Source: a virus
Length of the DNA stretch: 64,000 nucleotides
IMG/VR virus record: IMGVR_UViG_3300047509_000156
Span: 42,482 to 106,481 of that record
Direction: 5' to 3' (one strand)
The translations under genes were made by a program, and so were the position numbers. The notes under the pieces are model-generated. The model saw only the letters and a program-made list of their open reading frames with translations, had not been told where the DNA came from and ran no database searches. Below, one piece after another: positions 16,313-23,116 of the stretch (positions are counted from its first letter, which is position 1; each line of letters starts with the position of its first letter).

Positions 16313-17131
16313 TCAACTCGCCGCTGTTCCGGAGCGGCGTGCCTCGATCGAGGCGAGTTTAGAATCGAGTTTCTGGATAAAGGGAACGATCCCCTTCATC
16401 TGGTGTTCATCCATCTCTTCCATCGGCGCCCCTTCGCCTTCCTCTCCTTCGCCCATGTCGTCCTTGGTACACATCTTCTGACAGTAGGCGCGGAGCGATT
16501 GGGCGTGCTGCATGTGCAGATCGCGCATCATCCTGTCGGGGTGCGTCTTGCCCTGGCTCTCCAGCCAGTCGGCGACGTGATGAATTGGTGAGAGCGTCTC
16601 GTTAACCGCATCGCCCGTGTGCATTCCCTTGCCCGTCATCGCCTTTCCACCCTTGCCGCCCTTCTCCTCCTCTTCCTTGGTGGGCGGCTTCTCTTCCTTC
16701 TTGGGCTTTTCCTCGTCCTTACCTTCCTCGCCGGGCTTCTCCTCGTCGGCCATCGGCTTCTTTTCCCGCTCGCCCTCGGCGGTTTCGGCTTCCTCGATGC
16801 GAGTCTCCCCTTCGGGTTTCTTGGCTGCCGGGTGGACTTCGGGCAACTCCTCGTAACCCCCTTCGATGTCGGGGTATTCCTTCTCGTGGATCGCCCTGGC
16901 CTCGTTGCCCGACTTGCCGAGCATCGTGGTCATCTTGTGGGCAAATTTGCGGACGGGAGGATGTTCGGACTTGTGGCCGCACTCCAGAGCATTCGTGTGC
17001 GCCAGTTTGATCGATTCGTGCAAATTGGCGAGGTGCTGGCAGGAGTAGGGGATCTCCAACTCCTCGTCGCGGTGTTCCGGTGTGGTAGGAGTGTTGGCCG
17101 CTGCTGCGTTTGCCTGCTCTTGTTCGGCCAT
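16313..17131 (-). CDS. Scaffold-like acidic/basic repeat protein
   Basis: 272 aa. Residues about 100-165 are an extremely charged Glu/Lys stretch (EEKPGEEGKDEEKPKKEEK and more). Flanking parts are helical, with His/Cys residues and a helical C-terminus (IVPFIQKLDSKLASIEARR). Location just upstream of the capsid gene and coiled-coil character suggest a scaffolding or prohead core protein. Family not recognised. Confidence 0.55.
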   Translation of the reverse strand: MAEQEQANAAAANTPTTPEHRDEELEIPYSCQHLANLHESIKLAHTNALECGHKSEHPPVRKFAHKMTTMLGKSGNEARAIHEKEYPDIEGGYEELPEVHPAAKKPEGETRIEEAETAEGEREKKPMADEEKPGEEGKDEEKPKKEEKPPTKEEEEKGGKGGKAMTGKGMHTGDAVNETLSPIHHVADWLESQGKTHPDRMMRDLHMQHAQSLRAYCQKMCTKDDMGEGEEGEGAPMEEMDEHQMKGIVPFIQKLDSKLASIEARRSGTAAS

Positions 17132-17302
17132 TGCGGTGTTCCGGGTAGAAATACTGGCTGTATACCCGGTGAATCGGACGGGTTGGATTATCCAGACATA
17201 ATCGCGGCAGTTGAGGCGTTCAAGGCAATTCGCGGAATAGGCGTAGACGCCATATACGCCAGGAGTCTAGGATTTTCGGTGGAACAGCGCGCATCCTGGC
17301 TT
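17132..17302. other. Intergenic region, no convincing gene
   Basis: Between the scaffold-like gene and two plus-strand terminators. A 60-codon plus frame with protein-like composition (YPDIIAAVEAFKAIRGIG) runs through, but it has no good start and reads into the first terminator. It may be a gene remnant. Confidence 0.4.
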
Positions 17303-17341
17303 CTCCCCCGGCGAGTGAATCCGCCGGGGGAGATTGCTTTT
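17303..17341 (+). terminator. Rho-independent terminator (first of two)
   Basis: CTCCCCCGGCG / CGCCGGGGGAG, 11-bp stem, then ATTGCTTTT on plus. No obvious plus gene ends here. Confidence 0.65.
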
Positions 17342-17410
17342 ATGGGAGGTGGCTAGTAGAGTTGGTGCCAGTAGGGAACCGCTCGTACCAAATACTTTAC
17401 GGGGGTGAGG

Positions 17411-17447
17411 CGCCGCCAGGCAGAGAAATCTGCCGGCGGCGTTTTTC
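17411..17447 (+). terminator. Rho-independent terminator (second of two)
   Basis: CGCCGCC-a-GGCAGA, GAAA loop, TCTGCC-g-GGCGGCG, then TTTTT on plus. It lies just before the promoter at 17451 and insulates it. The 70 nt between the two terminators could be a short RNA. Confidence 0.7.
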
Positions 17448-17450
17448 CTT

Positions 17451-17479
17451 GTCACACCCAATCAAAACAAGCGTATATG
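17451..17479 (+). promoter_or_regulatory. Phage promoter family member
   Basis: GTCACA, 17 bp, TATATG, then GGTCGCCCC. Drives 17509-17736. Confidence 0.85.
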
Positions 17480-17508
17480 GACACGGTCGCCCCACTACTA
17501 GGGAAACC

Positions 17509-17736
17509 ATGTCCACCATATCGCAGCAGAGAATCGCCTCGATCCGCGTCTGGGCCGCTGATGTTCGTGATCAGGCAGACGATACCAGTGTCAGTGAACT
17601 GGCGTCTTCTCTGTGCCACCTGATCGATTTACACGGCAGGATCGAGGCGGATAACGTCCGTCTTGGTATCGAGACGAGTATTGCACTTCTGATCGGTAAA
17701 CTGGCTTTAACCTGGGCCGGCTGGCCGGGTAAGTGA
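17509..17736 (+). CDS. Hypothetical protein
   Basis: 75 aa, helical, starting MSTISQQRIASIRVWAADV. AGGGAAACC precedes the ATG. A lone plus-strand gene with its own family promoter, convergent with 17737-18351. No family recognised. Confidence 0.75.
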   Translation: MSTISQQRIASIRVWAADVRDQADDTSVSELASSLCHLIDLHGRIEADNVRLGIETSIALLIGKLALTWAGWPGK

Positions 17737-18351
17737 TTATGTTGGTTGTTCCATGATGGCGTTACCAATGGCCGTGCCGCCGCCGAATTGTTCCTGCTGC
17801 ATCTTCCACGCTACCTCGGCACACCTCTTCCGCTCCATTGTTGTGCCGAAGTTCAGCCCATCGTTGATTCCCTTTTCGCGTCCCTTCTCGAATCCGTGCT
17901 GGTACTGGTCGAGCGACCCGTCCTCCCTGGAGTCGCGGAGCAGGCGGGTCAAAAAGTCGATGTGGGCGAAGAGGTCATTGACGCTGGCGAATACGTATTC
18001 TCGGCTCATGCGGATCGACCAACCACGGTCATTTTGTACGCGCACGTCGTCCTGCACCTTCTTCCACGCCAGCCGCGCCGATTCGAGCGCCTCGTCGGAA
18101 AGAGGATCGCCGGCCACGTCCAGCGACAGAGCGTCCTGCATACCCGCCTCGCGAGCCTCTTGGAGCAACGGCAGAACTTGACCGATCAGGCTTTCAGCCT
18201 CACCTCTGGCAATCGATTCAACCAGGAATGCCTTGATTTCAATGGCGCCGACGCGGATACCGTAAACATGATCCTGCTCGCCGCCGTTGGCCATACGGTC
18301 ACGACACTGTACCTTTACCATCTCCTGGGCGATCTGCTCGTTCGTCTTCAT
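17737..18351 (-). CDS. Hypothetical helical protein
   Basis: 204 aa. The C-terminal half has a Gly/Arg turn (YQHGFEKGREKGINDGL) followed by a helix with KRCAEVAWKM, similar to small phage proteins that carry this C-terminal motif. ATGA overlap with 18348-18632. No function known. Confidence 0.75.
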   Translation of the reverse strand: MKTNEQIAQEMVKVQCRDRMANGGEQDHVYGIRVGAIEIKAFLVESIARGEAESLIGQVLPLLQEAREAGMQDALSLDVAGDPLSDEALESARLAWKKVQDDVRVQNDRGWSIRMSREYVFASVNDLFAHIDFLTRLLRDSREDGSLDQYQHGFEKGREKGINDGLNFGTTMERKRCAEVAWKMQQEQFGGGTAIGNAIMEQPT

Positions 18352-18632
18352 GATCTATCTCCTCCGCTGGCAAGACAGCGGCGTATCGACTGGTACGACG
18401 TGTGGTACTTATTACCGATCGCCTCCAGCGTGGCACCTTGATCGCGCATAAGACGCATATCAGCCACGTCGGCAGGGGTGAATCGCGAGCGGCTCTTGTT
18501 GTTGCCGTCGCGAGCGCAGGCCGGCATGGTGGCGGCGCGATCGTCGTACTCTGACTGACAGCCGGCACAGATCCGCAGCGGTGCCGGGCAGATGCGTTTG
18601 CCGCACCATGTACACCCGTACGGTTCGTTCAT
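18348..18632 (-). CDS. Zinc finger plus HTH protein
   Basis: 94 aa. The N-terminal zinc site is CTWCGKRIC with CAGC. A C-terminal HTH (FTPADVADMRLMRDQGATLE, then AIGNKYHTSYQSIRRCL) resembles the DNA-binding part of phage HNH and resolvase-like proteins. Possibly a transcription regulator. Coupled on both sides by ATGA overlaps. Confidence 0.7.
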   Translation of the reverse strand: MNEPYGCTWCGKRICPAPLRICAGCQSEYDDRAATMPACARDGNNKSRSRFTPADVADMRLMRDQGATLEAIGNKYHTSYQSIRRCLASGGDRS

Positions 18633-18829
18633 GGCTTCCTCTCGGCTTTCCTTGAGAGCAGTTCGGACTGACGGAAGCAGCGTTCCGTCAACTCCTCGAC
18701 GAGTTTCTTGAGGCGGGTGTTCTCCTCGCAGACAGCAACGATCACCTTGGGCGGTGCGTACTGCCAACTGTGGCCGAGGCGTACTGCCTCTCTAGCGTCG
18801 ATCAGGAGTTCCTCGGTGGTACGTGTCAT
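18629..18829 (-). CDS. Small coiled-coil protein
   Basis: 66 aa from an ATG at 18829. Mostly one amphipathic helix (CEENTRLKKLVEELTERC). ATGA overlaps with both neighbours. No family recognised. Confidence 0.65.
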   Translation of the reverse strand: MTRTTEELLIDAREAVRLGHSWQYAPPKVIVAVCEENTRLKKLVEELTERCFRQSELLSRKAERKP

Positions 18830-19359
18830 AGGTCCGAGAGCCCTTTCTTGCGAAACTCTTCGATCCACCTCTGCCAGTCGTCGGCCAGGGCAAAGAGGCG
18901 ACGCCGAAGGTAGGAGACGTACTTTTTGTGGTAGAAGACGACTGTGGTGTCCTTCTCCGGGCGGACGGCGTAGTAGGCATAGGCTCCGATCAATCTTCTC
19001 TCTTCGTGGGTCGCTAGAGAGAATTCCTGTACGCTGGCGCGAAAGCCACCAATCATGACCGTACCAGGACCACTCACCTTCTCCTTATCGACCCGCAGCC
19101 ACAGGGATTTGGGCGTCCACCACGCCAATAGGGACATTCTCCAACCGTCGCCGTACTCTGTGTGGATCACAGTTCCAGGGCGGTGGCTAGTAACACGATC
19201 CGCCTTGCAGAACGCGACGATGGGCGTGGCGATCCTGGCGCGCCGACGCCAGGATTTCCGTATCTGCACCTCGCCGGGACAGTTCTCCTCCAGCCAGTCG
19301 GCAAAGGCCAGCCACGACACCGGGTCGAGTCCTCTCTGGAGATGCCGTGGCGGTTTCAC
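18826..19359 (-). CDS. TIGR02996-like protein
   Basis: 177 aa from a GTG at 19359 (GTGA overlap with 19356-19547). DPVSWLAFADWLEENCPGE near the N-terminus fits the TIGR02996 core. The rest has strands and basic helices. Same domain as 746-1522, 32998-33501 and others. Confidence 0.75.
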   Translation of the reverse strand: MKPPRHLQRGLDPVSWLAFADWLEENCPGEVQIRKSWRRRARIATPIVAFCKADRVTSHRPGTVIHTEYGDGWRMSLLAWWTPKSLWLRVDKEKVSGPGTVMIGGFRASVQEFSLATHEERRLIGAYAYYAVRPEKDTTVVFYHKKYVSYLRRRLFALADDWQRWIEEFRKKGLSDL

Positions 19360-19547
19360 GCTTCACCACCGCTTTCCTGCCAGTCGAGCCACCAGGGATG
19401 TTCCTCCTCGCACACGCTGTCGGTGTGAGCGTCATCATTGCGAGGCAGAAATCCGTATCCGTCGCAGTCGTGGCACACCGTATAGTCGTTCGTTGGCACC
19501 GGGAACCTATCGACGATTCCCTTACCGCCGCATCGTGTACAGATCAT
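19356..19547 (-). CDS. DnaJ-type zinc-finger protein
   Basis: 63 aa. CTRCGGKGIVD and CHDCDGYGF are two CxxCxGxG repeats as in the DnaJ zinc domain. The acidic C-terminus has a Trp pair. ATGA overlaps on both sides. Many phages encode such single-domain proteins; the role is unknown. Confidence 0.75.
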   Translation of the reverse strand: MICTRCGGKGIVDRFPVPTNDYTVCHDCDGYGFLPRNDDAHTDSVCEEEHPWWLDWQESGGEA

Positions 19548-19765
19548 AGCTTCTCCTTTTCTGCTTCGTGGCTTCTCTGCCGCAACGCCTCTGCCAGCGC
19601 ACGGGCGGTTTTCGGATCGAGACGCAAAACGGTGACGGGCTGGGCGAAAGCAACCACGACGCTTCCCTGGTGCGCCATGATGTTGACATCGACGTTGTGC
19701 GTCTCGGGCAGCGTCGCATCTTGGGGCGGCAAGTTTACTCGCGGCTCGAAGTCGTCGTTGGTCAT
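19544..19765 (-). CDS. Hypothetical protein
   Basis: 73 aa. An acidic N-terminus, two strands (VDVNIMAHQGSVVVAFA) and a C-terminal helix (DPKTARALAEALRQRSHEA). This resembles small immunity-type or DUF proteins with a DPxxARxLAxxL helix. Coupled to csrA and to 19356-19547. Confidence 0.7.
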   Translation of the reverse strand: MTNDDFEPRVNLPPQDATLPETHNVDVNIMAHQGSVVVAFAQPVTVLRLDPKTARALAEALRQRSHEAEKEKL

Positions 19766-19947
19766 CGCTTGCTCCTTTCCTTTTCCTCTTGCGACATCAA
19801 TTCCTCCCTGAGAACCGTAACCGTCCTGGGTGCCTCGACGCCCAGCCGGCAGCGGCCTCGATCCGTGTTGATGAGGGTAATCCAGATCGGCCCATCCGAT
19901 GTTTCCAGGTAGATCCGTTCACCCGTTTGTCGTCCCAGTACCAGCAT
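19762..19947 (-). CDS. csrA: CsrA-type translational regulator
   Basis: 61 aa, the usual CsrA length. It begins MLVLGRQTGERIYL, has the ITLINTDRGRCRLGVEAP core and ends in VLREEL plus a charged tail. These are the family's five strands and short helix; Arg in VLREEL is the usual RNA-contact residue. CsrA dimers bind GGA in leaders and alter translation or decay. A phage copy could retune host carbon or motility control, or phage mRNAs, whose leaders carry many GGAs. Coupled to 19544-19765. Confidence 0.92.
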   Translation of the reverse strand: MLVLGRQTGERIYLETSDGPIWITLINTDRGRCRLGVEAPRTVTVLREELMSQEEKERSKR

Positions 19948-20170
19948 CCTTCTTCCTCCTTCTGTGAGAACGGCTTTCCGTTTTTACCTTCGGCCTCTTC
20001 GGTTGTCCGGCGTCTAGTTCGTCCAGCACATGAACCAGACACTCGCCGCACACTCTGGTTATCAGCAGCGGCAAAAATCCCTCGTCTTCCCGGTAAACGA
20101 GATGATCTCCCACGCTATCGCAGCGGTAGCACAGGCGATTTGTCTCGATAGTGCGCGTCGAGTAGGGCAC
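19919..20170 (-). CDS. Zinc-binding protein with basic tail
   Basis: 83 aa. CYRCD and CGEC form a zinc site. The tail is strongly basic (KRPKVKTESRSHRRRKK). It overlaps the csrA start by 29 nt, so the two are co-transcribed. Likely RNA or DNA binding by composition. Confidence 0.65.
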   Translation of the reverse strand: MPYSTRTIETNRLCYRCDSVGDHLVYREDEGFLPLLITRVCGECLVHVLDELDAGQPKRPKVKTESRSHRRRKKDAGTGTTNG

Positions 20171-20183
20171 GGCAGCCTCCCGC

Positions 20184-20477
20184 TCACGAGACCTGCGGCA
20201 AGGGTCGGACGTGCCAGCGTCCCTTGACCTGGAAGCCCCAGAAGACGTTGGCGTCGTGCCATCCCTTCTGCCACTGCCGGTAACAGTGCCGGTCGTCGGC
20301 GTGACTGTAGGGGTTGTCCGACAGCCCCTTACCGGCGATGCGGTCGCTGGACCCGCGATTGAACGCTGTCGCCATCTGTTCGGTGAGCGTTTCCTTGTAC
20401 TCCTGTTTCAATCCGCCCCCCCGGTCATCCGAGGGGGAATTCTCGTCATAGCCTGGCATCTTCTCGTGGTCGATCAT
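20184..20477 (-). CDS. Ribosome modulation factor-like protein
   Basis: 97 aa. The C-terminal half shows the RMF/CrpP pattern: a G...AG.G...NPY segment followed by CYRQWQKGWHDAN. RMF dimerises and idles ribosomes. A phage form could slow host translation. The acidic N-terminus overlaps a GGATTGAAAC element (20405-20440). Family call by motif spacing, moderately sure. Confidence 0.65.
   Translation of the reverse strand: MIDHEKMPGYDENSPSDDRGGGLKQEYKETLTEQMATAFNRGSSDRIAGKGLSDNPYSHADDRHCYRQWQKGWHDANVFWGFQVKGRWHVRPLPQVS
20405..20440 (-). repeat. CRISPR-repeat-like solitary element
   Basis: On minus: a GGGGG...CCCCC-type hairpin followed by GCGGATTGAAACA. GTTTCAATCC is at 20405-20414 on plus. 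Lies within the coding region of the RMF-like gene. No second copy within 2 kb. Confidence 0.6.
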
Positions 20478-20740
20478 TCCTCTTCCTCCACTCGCTCCAC
20501 CTTGAATTCCGGTAGGCTGTCCACGTCGATCAGCCGCCGCATCGCCGCCCGCGCCTCACCAGCCGTCCACGCTTGGACGATGAAGTCGATCTCCGTTCCG
20601 GCCAGGCGCCACAGGGGAGTTGGTTTCTTGAGGTGGACGACGCGGGCACCTATTTCCTTGTTGATATTGGCAAACGCACGCCTCTTACTCTTGGCAGACT
20701 TCAGGGAGGCGATCTGTTCGCTGATGCTTACCCGGCGCAT
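20474..20740 (-). CDS. Hypothetical protein
   Basis: 88 aa. Basic helical N-terminus (KSAKSKRRAFANINKEIGAR) and an acidic tail of four Glu. Overlaps both neighbours slightly. No family recognised. Confidence 0.65.
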   Translation of the reverse strand: MRRVSISEQIASLKSAKSKRRAFANINKEIGARVVHLKKPTPLWRLAGTEIDFIVQAWTAGEARAAMRRLIDVDSLPEFKVERVEEEE

Positions 20741-21348
20741 ACTTCCTCCTCCGGATACTCGTTACCCCAGCCATCGAAACCCGATCGCCTCTTACGGGAG
20801 AATAGTTCCAGTCGCGGTTCTGGGCTGCACTTCTCGACCATCTCCATGAAGGAGTCTGGTTTGACGCTGTGCGGCAGGCGTTCGGAGAGAAATAGAGTTG
20901 GTATCGCCTCCTCGACTTCCAGACGAAGTTTTCCACGGACGGCGAATAGGCAATGTTCCGTGGCACTGCGGAACCAGTACCCCGTCTTGCACGACGGCTC
21001 GAAGGAAGCCTTGTCGGCCTTTCTTACCTTGCCCCAGGTGATGATCGTCTTGGGTTTGAATCCCCACGCCCTAGCGAGGTCGTGTGCTTCCTCCATGAAG
21101 GAGTTTGTCGTCCAAAGATAGAGGTGGGCGTCCTCCTGAACGAGAGACTGTACGCCCAGACGGATCAGATCGATCATGCTCATCGTCTCGTAGTGACTGC
21201 CAAGATCGGCCTGAATGATCTCTGCCGCCCTCCCCTCCTGGCTGCCCCTGCCGCCATTGCCGACGACGGCGCGTGGCGAGTGATAGGGCCACGGCGGGTC
21301 AGCCACGATGCAGCGGTAGTGCTTCGGAAGATCACTCAATTGTCGCAT
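20728..21348 (-). CDS. MT-A70 family adenine-N6 methyltransferase
   Basis: 206 aa. The catalytic DPPW is present (CIVADPPWPYHSP), followed by YLWTTNSFMEEA and GFKPKTIITWGK, the usual MT-A70 core. The SAM-binding end LELFSRKRRSGFDGWGNE is present. It probably methylates phage DNA to escape restriction. With the Dam-type gene at 23117 it makes two adenine methyltransferases in one operon. Confidence 0.9.
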   Translation of the reverse strand: MRQLSDLPKHYRCIVADPPWPYHSPRAVVGNGGRGSQEGRAAEIIQADLGSHYETMSMIDLIRLGVQSLVQEDAHLYLWTTNSFMEEAHDLARAWGFKPKTIITWGKVRKADKASFEPSCKTGYWFRSATEHCLFAVRGKLRLEVEEAIPTLFLSERLPHSVKPDSFMEMVEKCSPEPRLELFSRKRRSGFDGWGNEYPEEEVCAG

Positions 21349-21360
21349 TTCCGCTCCTTA

Positions 21361-21720
21361 TTAGATTTCCCAGAGAGTAACCACGATCTTGCCGCCCTTG
21401 CACACTTCCTTGCGGATGACATGTAGATCGTCGATATGTTCATCATCCTGATAAACTCCGGCCTTTTGCAGGGCGTCCAAAGTCGATTTGGCTAAGTTAT
21501 CGATATCGCGTCCTCGACGATCAGGAGGGAACACCTCGATAAGCACGCCGAGCCTGCCGTCCATTGGCTTCAGGCGAGCGATAACGCACATGATGCCGAC
21601 TGCTTCCCTGAACAGTTTACCTTCCTCGCTCACAAGAACCTTGATCCCCTTGGGGCAGGCTACATGGCGCCAGTAGTGGTTGACGCTTGGAGCGAAAGGG
21701 AGTTCGATTGTCTGCTTCAT
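21361..21720 (-). CDS. rusA: RusA-like Holliday junction resolvase
   Basis: 119 aa, normal for RusA. It begins with APSVNHYWR, shows RRGRDIDNLAKSTLDAL with the catalytic Asp pair, and ends with DDLHVIRKEVCKGGKIVVTL. RusA resolves branched DNA during recombination and packaging. The ATG at 21720 overlaps the stop of 21717-22061. It pairs functionally with the Rad52-like gene at 32360. Confidence 0.92.
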   Translation of the reverse strand: MKQTIELPFAPSVNHYWRHVACPKGIKVLVSEEGKLFREAVGIMCVIARLKPMDGRLGVLIEVFPPDRRGRDIDNLAKSTLDALQKAGVYQDDEHIDDLHVIRKEVCKGGKIVVTLWEI

Positions 21721-22061
21721 GTCGTCTCCTTGACCACCTCGTACTTTCTGCCGACCCTCTTGATGTACCCCGTAGCGATCAGCCCTCTGGCGCCGGCCAG
21801 ACAGGCGTAGACTCGCCGCGAGCAGGCTGAATCGCTCTCGGCTCCTATGAGTCCGAAATGCGTCTGGCTTTCTTCCCAGCAGGCCAGTATTAGCGTGGTG
21901 AGCGAGAAAGGTTGCTGGAGGTTTTCTGCCACACCGAGAAGCACCTCCACGGCTGATCCGGGTATGAGGATTTTCTTCTTGATGGCGTGTTTCTCGTCGT
22001 AGACGCGGTTCCACTCAGCCTCGTCGTGTGCCGCCAGTGCAGCAGGGGTGTCGTCGTTCAT
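21717..22061 (-). CDS. Hypothetical protein, winged-helix-like
   Basis: 114 aa. SLTTLILACWEESQTHFGL and a C-terminal ARGLIATGYIKRVGRKYEVV strand pair look like a winged-helix replication or regulatory domain common near RusA. ATGA coupling to rusA. The call is inferred from secondary structure. Confidence 0.6.
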   Translation of the reverse strand: MNDDTPAALAAHDEAEWNRVYDEKHAIKKKILIPGSAVEVLLGVAENLQQPFSLTTLILACWEESQTHFGLIGAESDSACSRRVYACLAGARGLIATGYIKRVGRKYEVVKETT

Positions 22062-22237
22062 TTATCTCTCCAAAGTCCCAAACGTCTCAGTTCTTCCTCG
22101 GCCTGCCGCGCCAGTTCCTCGATCCGCTCCTCGTGTCCTGGCGGATCGTGCAGGACGAGATCGCCGTGGTGGCGTCTCTGTCTCGTCTTGGTCATCGTCT
22201 CCGATGGCCGGCAGGCGTGAACGCTATTATTCTCCAT
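22058..22237 (-). CDS. Small helical protein
   Basis: 59 aa from an ATG at 22237 with GGAGGATTCTG upstream, overlapping the TGA of 22237-22653. Basic centre (TKTRQRRHHGD) and a C-terminal helix (EERIEELARQAEEELRRLGL). No family recognised. Confidence 0.6.
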   Translation of the reverse strand: MENNSVHACRPSETMTKTRQRRHHGDLVLHDPPGHEERIEELARQAEEELRRLGLWRDK

Positions 22238-22653
22238 CAGAATCCTCCGCCCTGCGAGATGTAACCGGCGACCTTCTCGGGCAACGGTTCCGGCTTCACA
22301 TCGGCCAAGTCCATGCGTCCGAGAAACTCGATGGCTAAAGCACGGACGCAAAATGAGTACACGCCCTTACACGTCTTGATCCAGGGATGTCCGCGTACCT
22401 GGCCGTCTGGTTTGCTCCAGGCTTCGAGGAACTTGCACACCAGTTTATCCAGCGGCGTGCCGTACTGGATCGCCGTCGAAAACAGGATGGCCCAGTCGTC
22501 GGCCACTAGGCGGATGTCACCGTTGCCGACGACGAGGAACACCTCCCCCAACTTGCCGTCCTCATAGAGGCCGCAAGTCAGAAACACGTCCGTGCCTCCG
22601 ATATCGACGGACCATGTGAAGGATTTGCGACGGTCGGGGAGTTTACGGTACAC
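22237..22653 (-). CDS. TSCPD-domain protein
   Basis: 138 aa. The features of TSCPD are visible: FLTCGLYEDGKLGEVFLVVG, then a GTPLDKLVCKFLEAW helix and a Pro-rich turn. TSCPD occurs at the end of B12-dependent ribonucleotide reductases and as a stand-alone phage and bacterial domain. It probably binds metal or nucleotide. No reductase gene is in this window. Confidence 0.75.
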   Translation of the reverse strand: MYRKLPDRRKSFTWSVDIGGTDVFLTCGLYEDGKLGEVFLVVGNGDIRLVADDWAILFSTAIQYGTPLDKLVCKFLEAWSKPDGQVRGHPWIKTCKGVYSFCVRALAIEFLGRMDLADVKPEPLPEKVAGYISQGGGF

Positions 22654-22945
22654 CTTGCATCTCCTTGGATTCTCTCTGTCTTTGAATCGTCACCGCACGC
22701 CACATGGCTTCCAGAGTTTCGTGGAGATCCTTCATCTGATCGGCCTTGCCGCGAACGCCGGCACAGAGCATCTTCTTGATGGCGTGCTGCCGCGCCGGGC
22801 AGGTTATTCCGAACGCCTCCAGTACGCAGTACACGTCAACGAGGATAGGCTTGCCGTTGTCGTCTGCCGGGTGGATCAGACGGAGATACTTGGAGCCGCT
22901 GTGGCTCTGTATTGGCCTCTCGTAAATAGACGGGTCTTTTTTCAT
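22643..22945 (-). CDS. Conserved phage protein, unknown function
   Basis: 100 aa from an ATG at 22945. VLEAFGITCPARQHAIKKML followed by a KADQMKDLHETLEAMWRA helix is a pattern seen repeatedly in phages near replication genes. No enzymatic motif. It follows the intergenic stretch with two CRISPR-repeat-like elements. Confidence 0.75.
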   Translation of the reverse strand: MKKDPSIYERPIQSHSGSKYLRLIHPADDNGKPILVDVYCVLEAFGITCPARQHAIKKMLCAGVRGKADQMKDLHETLEAMWRAVTIQRQRESKEMQGVP

Positions 22946-22991
22946 GGTTGTTTCCCAGGCAGCCGGCGGTTCTCCTTGCCCACTATCTCCA

Positions 22992-23030
22992 GTTTCAATC
23001 CACAGCCAGCCCAGCGGCCGGCTGCACCGT
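22992..23030 (-). repeat. CRISPR-repeat-like solitary element
   Basis: GTTTCAATCC (22992-23001 on plus). The adjacent CAGCC-A-GCC, loop CAGC, GGC-C-GGCTG forms an 8-bp hairpin with one mismatch. On minus this reads hairpin, GTGGATTGAAAC. Lies in the 170-bp gap before 22643-22945. Confidence 0.65.
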
Positions 23031-23054
23031 CTCATCAGTCCGATCAGATTGGTG

Positions 23055-23092
23055 GTTTCAATCCACGCCTAACCCACATGGCCAGGCGCACG
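23055..23092 (-). repeat. CRISPR-repeat-like solitary element
   Basis: GTTTCAATCCACGCC starts at 23055 on plus, with stem CGCCT / AGGCG. It is 63 nt from the element at 22992, close to a CRISPR repeat-spacer period, but the two hairpins differ, so this is not a normal array. Confidence 0.65.
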
Positions 23093-23116
23093 ATTCCGCC
23101 GGCTGCCTGTTGATCG

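Noticed and set aside
22992-23092. A two-unit CRISPR array
   Set aside because: The 63-nt distance is right, but the two hairpins differ and only the GTTTCAATCC end is shared, so it is not a repeat-spacer array.
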